Shown: positions 56,487-64,000 of the stretch, piece by piece
Numbering within the stretch: the first letter of the stretch is position 1
Layout of the letters: every line of letters starts with the position of its first letter
From: a candidate division KSB1 bacterium
GTDB taxonomy: Bacteria; Zhuqueibacterota; Zhuqueibacteria; Thermofontimicrobiales; Thermofontimicrobiaceae
Assembly (NCBI GenBank): GCA_034506395.1
Contig: JAPDPQ010000001.1
Coordinates: 316,435-380,434, forward strand
Length of the DNA stretch: 64,000 nucleotides
Direction: 5' to 3'
Position numbers and translations under genes: made by a program
The notes under the pieces: model-generated
Told to the model about the DNA's origin: nothing
The model's database searches: none
What the model saw: the letters and a program-made list of their open reading frames with translations, nothing else

Positions 56487-57779
56487 CTATTTGATATAGG
56501 ATAATTTAAGAATTGGGCCAAGTTGCCGATCGGAGCGCAATTGAGCAAGGTAAATTCCAGATTCCACGTTTCTGCCTTGGTCGTCGCGGCCATCCCACAC
56601 AACGTGATGAATTCCTGGGAAAACGTTATTGAGCCAGAAGGTCCGCACTCGCTCGCCCAATAAATTGAAAATGACCAATTGCAAAGGCTCATTCGTTTCG
56701 GTTAACACAAAATCAATGGTGGTTGCAGAGTTGAATGGGTTAGGATAGTTTCGAAGCAACTGATGGCTCGAGGGCACTTGGGCAATATCGGGCTCTATTA
56801 CACTCGAAATGCTGGTATCCACCTTTGTGGGAATATCAGATAAGACCTCCGCAGCACTACTGACCTTCAAGCCAAGATCGATGCCCCCAAATAGATAAAT
56901 GCTATTTTTATAACTCACGGCACTCAGTCCTGCTCGGGGCTGTTTCATAAATACGTTGAGCATATACCATTTGTCAGAATTCGTGGCGTAATATTCGATG
57001 GTATCGGTGATCGCATCGAAATCCCCCCAGCGAATGCCACCCAATACATAAATCAGTTTTTCGACCGCTACCGCAGCAAAATAAAATCTGGGGATAGTAA
57101 ATGGATGAAGAGATTCAGGACCCGTTTCACTACCGAAACGTTCTACCAAATTATATTGGCCATCAATGAACCGACCACCCAATATGTAAACGAAACTATC
57201 AACCACAACCGATTGCATTAGAGCGCGCGGCTTTTGCAATCGCCAGGTCGATGATTCTTGCCAACTTTTTGACTTCTCATCCCAATACTCGATGATATCC
57301 GTAGGCGTGGGGAAAAACCCTTTGCTTCTGATCCCACCAATAACATACAATAGGCTATCGAACACCAACGCATTTGCTCCCTCTCGCGGGAATGGCAACG
57401 GCGTCCATTCCTTCCATTTTTTATCTTCTGAGTCATAGTATTCGACTGAACTGAGCATCTGCCGCTCGTTTTGCCCCCCAATCACGAATATTTTATCCTG
57501 ATATACTGTCGCGGCAGCATTATAGCGTGCGTGGTGCAGCTTTGATACTTCAGATTCCCATTGACCAGTCTTCAAATTGTAGCAATCGACTTCGCTGATC
57601 GAATTCGCAAATTGATTTTTGCCACCAATTAACCAGATTCGCTCTTGGAACAGCACTGCACAATGACCGAACCTGGCTCGCGGCATATCGGGCAAGGATC
57701 GCCAAGTTGGCTGTTGGGAAAAGATCGGCTGAGCAATTAATAAAATCAGGCCAATAATCTGCAACGCTCTCATTCTCAT
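56487..57779 (-). CDS. Secreted Kelch-repeat protein with C-terminal sorting-type domain
   Basis: A 430-residue exported protein (signal RALQIIGLILLIAQPIF). Six Kelch units can be counted by their di-glycine strands: IGGKNQF, IGGQNER, IGGIRSKG, LGGRFIDG, LGGIRWGD and FGGIDLG. They should form a six-bladed propeller. The C-terminus has RNYPNPFNSATTIDFVLT and HHVVWDGRDDQGRNVESGIY. No ribosome site is clear before the ATG at 57779. Probably a surface or secreted binding protein. Confidence 0.88.
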   Translation of the reverse strand: MRMRALQIIGLILLIAQPIFSQQPTWRSLPDMPRARFGHCAVLFQERIWLIGGKNQFANSISEVDCYNLKTGQWESEVSKLHHARYNAAATVYQDKIFVIGGQNERQMLSSVEYYDSEDKKWKEWTPLPFPREGANALVFDSLLYVIGGIRSKGFFPTPTDIIEYWDEKSKSWQESSTWRLQKPRALMQSVVVDSFVYILGGRFIDGQYNLVERFGSETGPESLHPFTIPRFYFAAVAVEKLIYVLGGIRWGDFDAITDTIEYYATNSDKWYMLNVFMKQPRAGLSAVSYKNSIYLFGGIDLGLKVSSAAEVLSDIPTKVDTSISSVIEPDIAQVPSSHQLLRNYPNPFNSATTIDFVLTETNEPLQLVIFNLLGERVRTFWLNNVFPGIHHVVWDGRDDQGRNVESGIYLAQLRSDRQLGPILKLSYIK

Positions 57780-58023
57780 AATGACGCTCTATCCCTGTGG
57801 TGTCGCTTCGTTTATGTTATCGGATTCGACTTTTATTTTTTCGAATGGATAAATAAATCATCTCAATTGTTCTTCGCTTCCTTACTTCTTCTCAATCGTT
57901 CAGAGATGCTTCACAGTCAAATACCAATCTTTGAGTACATCTGATCGTGTTGGGGCATTAATTTCCCTTTCACATTGGCCATGGTATTGAGACCATATTA
58001 TAAGCACAAAAAGCATACCATGT

Positions 58024-59658
58024 CTAAGGTGACCGCTGTAATTGGATCGTTTTTTTTAGCGTCTCACCAACCGCAATATAAAACGGCTCAGTGATACTTT
58101 TCAGCTTTGGATGGCGCACTATAAGCCTATGATTTCCAGGGGATAGGATAAGGGGGCGATTAAGCGGCGTCATATCGATTGAATCACCATCGATCCAGAT
58201 TACCCCCCATGGGACGACGTCAATTTCAAAATAGCCAACCTCTTTCCAAAGGTTGATGTGAATATTTTGCGCACCCCCCTGTGGTTTGTTCACTATCTTT
58301 TTAATGATCGGAAATCCAGGAGAGCGAAATTCTAATTCTATTTGATCCTCTCGATTATCCACTCCGATCTGGACCGGGGTAATGCCCAATGAAATACCCT
58401 GGCGATAGACAAAGGAACGCGGATCCGTTGTAATAACGAATAATTCTGGCAGCGTTTCCTTTTCCAACGATGCTTTCAAAGAATCTGTGCTGTTTACCAT
58501 TTTCGCAGATGTTGGATGTTCCTTTTCGGAGGCTCGATGCAATCCCTCGCCCTGATTCACCTGATGTTCAGAAACGATTACTCTATCTCCTTCTTTCGGT
58601 TTGATCAGCTCCCCATGTGGAGCAATGGTGCTGGTATCACTGATTGCTGGAGATAGGTTGAAATTTTTGATCAACTGCCGGCCGATGAATAATGATCCCG
58701 CTATGAAAATTAAAATGGCGATCGCCAGCACAGGTATCCGATATCTTCGGGGTTTCGGAGAAGGCGAGGCCATTGGTTTTTTAACAACGATTTCAATAGG
58801 CTGATACTGGTCTGGGCTTTCGAGATAATTAATAAGTCGATCTTGAGTAATATTGATATCTTTGTCTTTTTTCCACCGATCTAACGCTGAGATAAAATCT
58901 TTAATTGTACGGAATCTTTCTTCTGGCCGACGCGCCATTAATTTGGCGATCAATTCTGATAGTCCCTCTGGCACATCGGGCTTAACCTTTTGAATGGCTA
59001 CTGGCTTTAAATTCACGATGCGATTTAAAATCGCGGTCATGTTATCGCCTGCAAAGGGATTTTGGCCCGTCAACATTTCATACCCCACCAAGCCGAGCGA
59101 ATATAGATCGCTCCGAAAATCCACTGATTCGCCCAATACGATCTCGGGAGCTAAGTACGCAGGGGTCCCTTGAATCGACTCCTCGGCAATTTCGAGCGGG
59201 GCTGAAAAGCCCAGATCGCCTAATTTGACATCCCCTTCGTTGGAGATGAAAATATTATCTGGTTTGATATCGCGATGGATAATATTTTGATGATGGATCG
59301 CCATCAATCCTAGGGCTAATTGCTGTAAGATGTAAAGCGCGATATCCCATGGCAGTCCGTTATGCGAACGAATTAGCTCGGTCAAAGTCGTGCCCTCGAT
59401 GAATTCCGTCACCAAGAACGGAACGCCATCATCGAAGCCGAAATCAAAAACCGTAATGACATGCGGCGAATTGATCTGCGCCAAAATCAATCCTTCCTGC
59501 CGGAAACGCTCGACCAATTCCTCATCGCTCAGTCGATCGGGGTTCAATTGTTTCACCAGTACCGGACGCTGGAGCTCAAGCTGGAATGCCTTGTAAACCC
59601 GCGTTATTGGGCCATGTTGAAGCTCAAAAAAGATCTGGTATTTACTGATCTTCTTCAT
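58024..59658 (-). CDS. Membrane Ser/Thr protein kinase with PEGA domain
   Basis: A 544-residue Hanks-type kinase. Numbering is from ATG 59658, chosen because AGGAG lies seven bases before it and the kinase fold starts there. K36 (VLVKQL), E55, HRDIKPDN at 128-135 and DLG at 148-150 (in place of DFG) form the active site; APE follows. The glycine-rich loop is poorly conserved (LQHGPITRV). A membrane helix lies around 305-325 ([17 protein letters not shown]). The extracytoplasmic part ends in a PEGA domain ([26 protein letters not shown]). The start overlaps the sigma-54 regulator by 17 bases. Signal and targets are unknown. Confidence 0.9.
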   Translation of the reverse strand: MKKISKYQIFFELQHGPITRVYKAFQLELQRPVLVKQLNPDRLSDEELVERFRQEGLILAQINSPHVITVFDFGFDDGVPFLVTEFIEGTTLTELIRSHNGLPWDIALYILQQLALGLMAIHHQNIIHRDIKPDNIFISNEGDVKLGDLGFSAPLEIAEESIQGTPAYLAPEIVLGESVDFRSDLYSLGLVGYEMLTGQNPFAGDNMTAILNRIVNLKPVAIQKVKPDVPEGLSELIAKLMARRPEERFRTIKDFISALDRWKKDKDINITQDRLINYLESPDQYQPIEIVVKKPMASPSPKPRRYRIPVLAIAILIFIAGSLFIGRQLIKNFNLSPAISDTSTIAPHGELIKPKEGDRVIVSEHQVNQGEGLHRASEKEHPTSAKMVNSTDSLKASLEKETLPELFVITTDPRSFVYRQGISLGITPVQIGVDNREDQIELEFRSPGFPIIKKIVNKPQGGAQNIHINLWKEVGYFEIDVVPWGVIWIDGDSIDMTPLNRPLILSPGNHRLIVRHPKLKSITEPFYIAVGETLKKTIQLQRSP

Positions 59659-61126
59659 GCTCCCACTCCTTAATCCGATAATGGAGCCAACGCCGAGAGA
59701 CGCCAAGCTGCTCAGCAGTGCGAGAGATATTATTATCGTTCTCCGCCAAGGTTTTTTGCACAATTTGCCGCTCAAAATCTTTGAGCGACATTCTCTCTGG
59801 CAGCTTTATCTCTGGTTCGGGCAGTTGCAAATTCTCTGGCTGAATAAAGATATCTTTGGTCAATAGCAACGCCCGCTCTATCGTGTTTTCCAACTCCCTC
59901 ACATTGCCGGGCCAATGATAACTCGTTAATCGTTTCATCGCCTCAGGTGAAATGCCCTGTACTTGCTTGCGAGTTTTCGCTGCATGTTTGGTCAAAAAAT
60001 AATTTGCCAGCAACGGGATGTCGCCCTCTCGCTTGCGCAGCGGCGGCAATTCAATCTTGATAACATTCAATCGATAATAAAGATCCTCACGAAATAGCCC
60101 GGCCTGCACCAATTCCTCAAGGTTTTTATTCGTCGCAGCGATGATCCTCACGTTGACATATCGCACCTGATTCTCCCCCACCCGCTTAATCTCTCCCTCT
60201 TGAATCACTCGGAGCAATTCAGTTTGGATTTTCGGCGAAAGATCACCGATCTCATCCAGAAAAAAGGAACCGCCGTCAGCCGCTTCAAATAAACCTTTTT
60301 TGTCACTGGTGGCGCCAGTGAACGCTCCTTTTTTATGACCGAACAGCTCGCTCTCCAGCAAATTCTCTGGCAGAGCACCGCAGAATAGCGCTATAAACGG
60401 CTTATCTTTGCGAGGGCCATTGTAGTGGATCGCTCGGGCCACTAATTCTTTGCCAGTGCCGCTTTCTCCGGAAATCAAAACCGTCACATCCGAGTCGATC
60501 ACGCTCTCCATCAGTTCAAACACCTGCTTCATTGCTGAGCTACGACCGATGATTTCCTTAAACGAATGGGATTGCTGGATCTGTTTTTTCAAAAGGCGGT
60601 TCTCCTCCCGCAGCGCTGCATACAATTGTGCATTTTCAATAGCGATGGCCGCTTGATGAGCGAAAGCAGTAATAAATGGCAAACTCTCAGGTTTAAATCC
60701 TGCCCGCCTCTGGATGCTATCCAGATAAATGGCACCAATGGGGCGCGTTTTTATCGTTAATGGAACCGCTGCAATCGACTGGATGCGCTGAATCTGAATA
60801 CTCTGCGCGCCTTGAAAACGATCATCGGCGAGCGCATCAAAACATATGATTGGTTCCCCAGTCTCCATCACTTGCTGGAGCACGCTCTGTGATACCTGGC
60901 TCAAATCCGAGGCCTGAGCTTCAGAAAGGTTCTGGGCAATTCTCAATGCCAATTGCTGTCGTTCATCCAACATCAAAATGAAACCGCGCTCTGCTCCAAT
61001 AACCTCCATAGCGATTCGCAAGATCGATTTTAGCAATGGATCTATTTCTTGCAGTGTATTGATCTCCTGGCTGATCCGCGACAACGCTTCCAGCGGCTGC
61101 GTCAGATTTTCACGCATCGTCGTCAT
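59642..61126 (-). CDS. Sigma-54-dependent activator with GAF domain
   Basis: A 494-residue enhancer-binding protein. A GAF domain fills about residues 20-170. The AAA+ domain has Walker A GESGTGKE at 220-227, the sigma-54-contacting GAFTGA loop at 267-272 and Walker B FLDEIG at 289-294. A Fis-type helix-turn-helix ends the protein ([20 protein letters not shown]). An AGGAGG lies eight bases before ATG 61126. It activates sigma-54 promoters elsewhere; none was seen in the window. It starts four bases after the lipoprotein gene. Confidence 0.93.
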   Translation of the reverse strand: MTTMRENLTQPLEALSRISQEINTLQEIDPLLKSILRIAMEVIGAERGFILMLDERQQLALRIAQNLSEAQASDLSQVSQSVLQQVMETGEPIICFDALADDRFQGAQSIQIQRIQSIAAVPLTIKTRPIGAIYLDSIQRRAGFKPESLPFITAFAHQAAIAIENAQLYAALREENRLLKKQIQQSHSFKEIIGRSSAMKQVFELMESVIDSDVTVLISGESGTGKELVARAIHYNGPRKDKPFIALFCGALPENLLESELFGHKKGAFTGATSDKKGLFEAADGGSFFLDEIGDLSPKIQTELLRVIQEGEIKRVGENQVRYVNVRIIAATNKNLEELVQAGLFREDLYYRLNVIKIELPPLRKREGDIPLLANYFLTKHAAKTRKQVQGISPEAMKRLTSYHWPGNVRELENTIERALLLTKDIFIQPENLQLPEPEIKLPERMSLKDFERQIVQKTLAENDNNISRTAEQLGVSRRWLHYRIKEWEHEEDQ

Positions 61127-61130
61127 CCAT

Positions 61131-62141
61131 CTATCCTCCTACCTGAAACGTCGCCGGTTTGGAACGACTCCAATTGCCCCACTGATCTACAATAGAGACC
61201 ACCCAGAGATATAGGCTGGACTGCAAAACCGTGGCAAGCCGCAATTCCGTCGTTTCAGACGATAATTTGGAGAAACTATACATCGCAGGATATAAAATCT
61301 GGCCCTCCCGGATTGCATAAATCTCCACTTTGAAAGTGAACGGAAAAGGCAACTGCACTGGACCCCACTTTAACGTGGGCTGAAATCCAACAGTGACTGA
61401 ACCCTTTGGCGATACCACCACTGGTTCTTCATCTATCACTCGAAACAGATATTTCGGACCATACAAGCACTTTTGTCCGACTTTATCTGTGACCTCGATG
61501 TAAAACGGGTGGCCCACGAGCTCGGCGATGTTTTTGATCGGCAATTCTCGCTCGTCAATCTTCTGTTGAAAAACCCCAATCGCATTCGAAAAGCCAAGCG
61601 TATCTTTGAAATTGATCACTGGGATGATGACAGCCACAGACGCCACATCTGCAGGCCCATCTGGATCAGTAACGGTCGCTGTCAGATCGATCATTCGCAC
61701 TGGCTCAAATGGATAGTGCTCATGCTGATATCCCGAATTTAAAACCAATGTGTCCAACCCAGGTAGGCCATCCAAATGCAATTGAACAGTCGCGATCCGA
61801 TTGGGGTGAACTTCAACTTGCGCTGTATCGGAAGCGTAACCAGGATAATTGGAGATTACTCGATAATTGCCTGGCACGATGTTCGTAAAATGAAATTCGC
61901 CTTTCGAATTGGTGATGGTAGTACGGTCTCCTGGCATCAGGGCTACCAGGGCTGAGATCAGTGGCTGAAATGGAGCATAGTAGCTGTATACATAGCCCGC
62001 CACACTGCCAAAATTTTCATACTTCCCAGAGCGCGGGTCCAGCGGGTTATCTCGGTCGGCGTCCCTTGTACAACAAATTAGCATGAGTGACAGCAGCAGG
62101 ATTCCCCGGGGTATGGATAGTGAATGCTTCGTCATAGCCAT
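61131..62141 (-). CDS. Lipoprotein with carboxypeptidase regulatory-like domain
   Basis: A 336-residue lipoprotein. The signal ends in a lipobox-like LMLICC, followed by [12 protein letters not shown], a typical start for FCB-group lipoproteins. Residues 45-125 form a carboxypeptidase regulatory-like beta-sandwich ([31 protein letters not shown]). The rest is beta-rich and may be immunoglobulin-like. It is the first gene of the operon with the sigma-54 activator and kinase. Confidence 0.8.
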   Translation of the reverse strand: MAMTKHSLSIPRGILLLSLMLICCTRDADRDNPLDPRSGKYENFGSVAGYVYSYYAPFQPLISALVALMPGDRTTITNSKGEFHFTNIVPGNYRVISNYPGYASDTAQVEVHPNRIATVQLHLDGLPGLDTLVLNSGYQHEHYPFEPVRMIDLTATVTDPDGPADVASVAVIIPVINFKDTLGFSNAIGVFQQKIDERELPIKNIAELVGHPFYIEVTDKVGQKCLYGPKYLFRVIDEEPVVVSPKGSVTVGFQPTLKWGPVQLPFPFTFKVEIYAIREGQILYPAMYSFSKLSSETTELRLATVLQSSLYLWVVSIVDQWGNWSRSKPATFQVGG

Positions 62142-62691
62142 ATAAGAGAAATGTTTCTAATCTCAGCATCCTGGTCTAATAACAGCTTACGACCATAAAT
62201 ATAGGATTAATTAAATAAAAGTCAAGAGAAATTAAGTTAATCAAATGCTCTCCGCAAGAAATTCCAGCAATAAATCGAATCGCATTAAAAGGTTCTTTGA
62301 GTTTTAAAGATCATTTTTATTTTTTAAACCGGGCCAAATTATCTATCTCGCCTATCGAGCCTTTTCTGAATTGGAGAGAGATAAGAAATCAAGCCTCAAT
62401 CTTGTATCTCTGGTTTTTTATTTTTTCCCCGAAGAATTCTTTTTGGAAAAAACCCTTTTTGGTTTCACAATTAGAATTCAGCACTGATTAAAATCATCCC
62501 GGTTCATGCTATATGTCTGATCAGTAATGTTTAAACACAGCGGAATATCGAGGCAATTTGAAACAATTTAATCATAGCTTCAATTTAAGATTTAGATTGT
62601 AGGGACGAAATGATGCACAAAACCTGCTTCTGAACATCTTGATCCTGATTCCACCGCTTCAATCGATGGATTTAGTCGCGGAGACAATGTT
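62142..62691. other. Divergent intergenic region
   Basis: AT-rich spacer between the lipoprotein operon (minus) and the nitroreductase (plus). The left part carries a good minus-strand promoter; no other signal is clear. No gene is seen. Confidence 0.45.
62198..62225 (-). promoter_or_regulatory. Sigma-70-type promoter of the lipoprotein/sigma-54/kinase operon
   Basis: On the minus strand TTGACT (62220-62225), a 16-base spacer and TATATT (62198-62203), five of six matches in each element. The start site would be about 50 bases before the lipoprotein ATG. Confidence 0.55.
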
Positions 62692-63243
62692 ATGGAATTT
62701 TTTGATGTGATTAGAAAGAGAAAGAGCGTTCGTAAATACACCTACCAAGAAGTGGAGCCAGAAAAAATCGAACAAATTCTTCGTGCTGCGCAACTGGCAC
62801 CCTCATGGCGCAATGGGCAATGCTGGAAGTTTATAGTGGTAATCGATCCTGACAAGAAACAGAGGCTGATCCGCTGCACCACGCTTTTCAACCAGAGCTG
62901 GATGGGCAGCGAATTTGCTATCATCGTGGCCTGCGGAGATCCGAAACATAGCGGGTCTCGCAATAACCAGCCCTATTACATGGTAGACGTGGCAATTGCC
63001 ATGGAACATCTCATTCTGGCGGCAACCGATTTAGGATTGGGCACTTGCTGGATCGGTGGATTTGAAGAGACCAAGGTCAAAGAGCTATTAGCGATTCCCA
63101 GCGAAATTCGCGTTGTAGCGATGACGACCCTTGGCTATCCCGCCGAATCGGAAAGTACAATTGGTAAAATTACCAAGAGTTTCATTGGAAGTTCGCACCG
63201 AAAACCGTTATCTGAAATTTATTCAATAAACCGATGGGAGTGA
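62692..63243 (+). CDS. Nitroreductase-family FMN oxidoreductase
   Basis: A 183-residue nitroreductase-fold protein. RKRKSVRKYT near the N-terminus, AAQLAPSWRNGQCWKFIVV near residue 35 and the DLGLGTCWIGGF segment near residue 120 are the usual FMN-binding and dimer elements. GGAG precedes the ATG. The gene is three bases upstream of the Nif3-like gene and is probably co-transcribed. Physiological substrate unknown. Confidence 0.9.
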   Translation: MEFFDVIRKRKSVRKYTYQEVEPEKIEQILRAAQLAPSWRNGQCWKFIVVIDPDKKQRLIRCTTLFNQSWMGSEFAIIVACGDPKHSGSRNNQPYYMVDVAIAMEHLILAATDLGLGTCWIGGFEETKVKELLAIPSEIRVVAMTTLGYPAESESTIGKITKSFIGSSHRKPLSEIYSINRWE

Positions 63244-63246
63244 ATT

Positions 63247-63993
63247 ATGGTGAAGCGAGATGAGCTAATTGGCTATATCAATGAATTGTTAAATATCAAC
63301 GAGTTTCCTGACGACAGTATCAACGGACTCCAGGTAGAAGGCAAGACGGAGATCGAGCGAGTGATCTTGGGAGTTAGTGTGAGCGAACGGCTATTCCGGG
63401 CCGCAGTAGAGCGCGGAGCAGATCTGATTCTGGTTCATCATGGGCTATTTTGGCGCAAAGCGCCAGCTCCTTATCTTTTGACTGGGCTGTTTCGGACTCG
63501 CGTTGCATTATTGATCAAAAACGACATCAATCTCGCCGCATATCATTTGCCGCTGGATGCGCATGCTGAACTGGGAAACAATGCACAAATCTTAAAACGG
63601 CTCGCCATAGACCCGATCAAACCAATTGAAGTGGGTTATTTAGGCAGGCTGAGAAATCCTATTGCGATCGAAAAATGGGCAAAAATTATCAACAAACAGC
63701 TTGAAACCACAGCTCAGGTCTTCGCATTTGGCCCTAACAAGGTCCAGCGGGTCCTAGTCATCAGCGGTAGCAGTTCTCGATTTTATCATTTGGCCCTCGA
63801 ACATGGTGCGGATACATTTCTCGGTGGGGATATGCGCGAAAACGTAGTCAGAGAAATTGAGGAAGTTGGATTGAACTTCATTCATGCGGGTCATTATAAC
63901 ACAGAAAAATTTGGCATTCAAGCCCTGGGTGAAAAATTGCAGCAGGAATTTGCCCTACGGTGCGAATTTATCGATATTCCAAATCCGGTCTGA
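63247..63993 (+). CDS. Nif3-like dinuclear metal-centre protein
   Basis: A 248-residue complete Nif3/YbgI-family protein. Metal-binding residues are H64 and H65 (VHHGLFWR), D104 (LPLDAHAELGNN) and H216 and E220 (HAGHYNTEKFG). Family members form hexameric toroids with two metal ions per subunit; a GTP cyclohydrolase-like role has been proposed for some, but the activity is not settled. It ends seven bases before the window edge. Confidence 0.92.
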   Translation: MVKRDELIGYINELLNINEFPDDSINGLQVEGKTEIERVILGVSVSERLFRAAVERGADLILVHHGLFWRKAPAPYLLTGLFRTRVALLIKNDINLAAYHLPLDAHAELGNNAQILKRLAIDPIKPIEVGYLGRLRNPIAIEKWAKIINKQLETTAQVFAFGPNKVQRVLVISGSSSRFYHLALEHGADTFLGGDMRENVVREIEEVGLNFIHAGHYNTEKFGIQALGEKLQQEFALRCEFIDIPNPV

Positions 63994-64000
63994 GAAGCAG

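Overview
The window reads as a chromosomal segment of an uncultured member of the FCB (Fibrobacterota-Chlorobiota-Bacteroidota) superphylum, most like candidate division KSB1 or the Calditrichota. This rests on several large secreted proteins that share the same C-terminal beta-sandwich sorting-type domain (NYPNPFN followed by a typical GVYxxxWDGxD stretch), on a DUF5683-type protein, and on the mix of M14, M16, NamZ and VIT/VWA proteins. The lineage is inferred; no rRNA or marker gene is present. I saw no tRNA, rRNA, CRISPR array, transposase or phage gene.

Layout. 0.4-4 kb: two radical-SAM proteins, a DUF72 protein and a 55-residue FmdB-type zinc ribbon. 4.1-9.4 kb: aromatic amino-acid genes, namely prephenate dehydrogenase, DAHP synthase and chorismate mutase, with a class I aminotransferase nearby. 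The chorismate mutase/DAHP synthase operon is preceded by a complete transcription attenuator with a 28-residue Phe/Tyr-rich leader peptide. 9.7-18.5 kb: a large secreted protein with an abrupt C-terminus, a tightly coupled HD-hydrolase/KaiC-like ATPase pair with its own promoter and palindromic operator candidate, and two secreted or membrane proteins of unknown function. 18.5-27.4 kb: an MttB-family protein, a SWIM-SNF2 helicase, a half-size TauE/SafE transporter, a second DUF72 protein and an M14 carboxypeptidase. 27.5-38 kb: palindromic repeats, a lytic transglycosylase, a saccharopine dehydrogenase-type oxidoreductase, a lipoprotein-like gene, an M16 peptidase pair, NamZ muramidase and a double GNAT acetyltransferase.

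38.1-45.4 kb: a complete F-type ATP synthase operon in the order I-a-c-b-delta-alpha-gamma-beta-epsilon, closed by a Rho-independent terminator. 45.6-57.8 kb: a duplicated NIPSNAP-like protein and a cluster of surface proteins: two VIT+VWA proteins, one VWA protein, a seven-repeat propeller protein broken by a one-base frameshift, and a Kelch protein, all with the sorting-type C-terminus. 58-62.2 kb: a lipoprotein, sigma-54 activator and Ser/Thr kinase operon. 62.7-64 kb: a nitroreductase and a Nif3-like protein.

The most notable items are the Phe/Tyr attenuator (6733-6879), the HD/KaiC-like two-gene module with its operator (12049-15320), and the surface VIT/VWA cluster with a one-base frameshift in its propeller gene. 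Most genes lie on the minus strand. Starts were moved inward where a Shine-Dalgarno sequence or signal peptide favours it.
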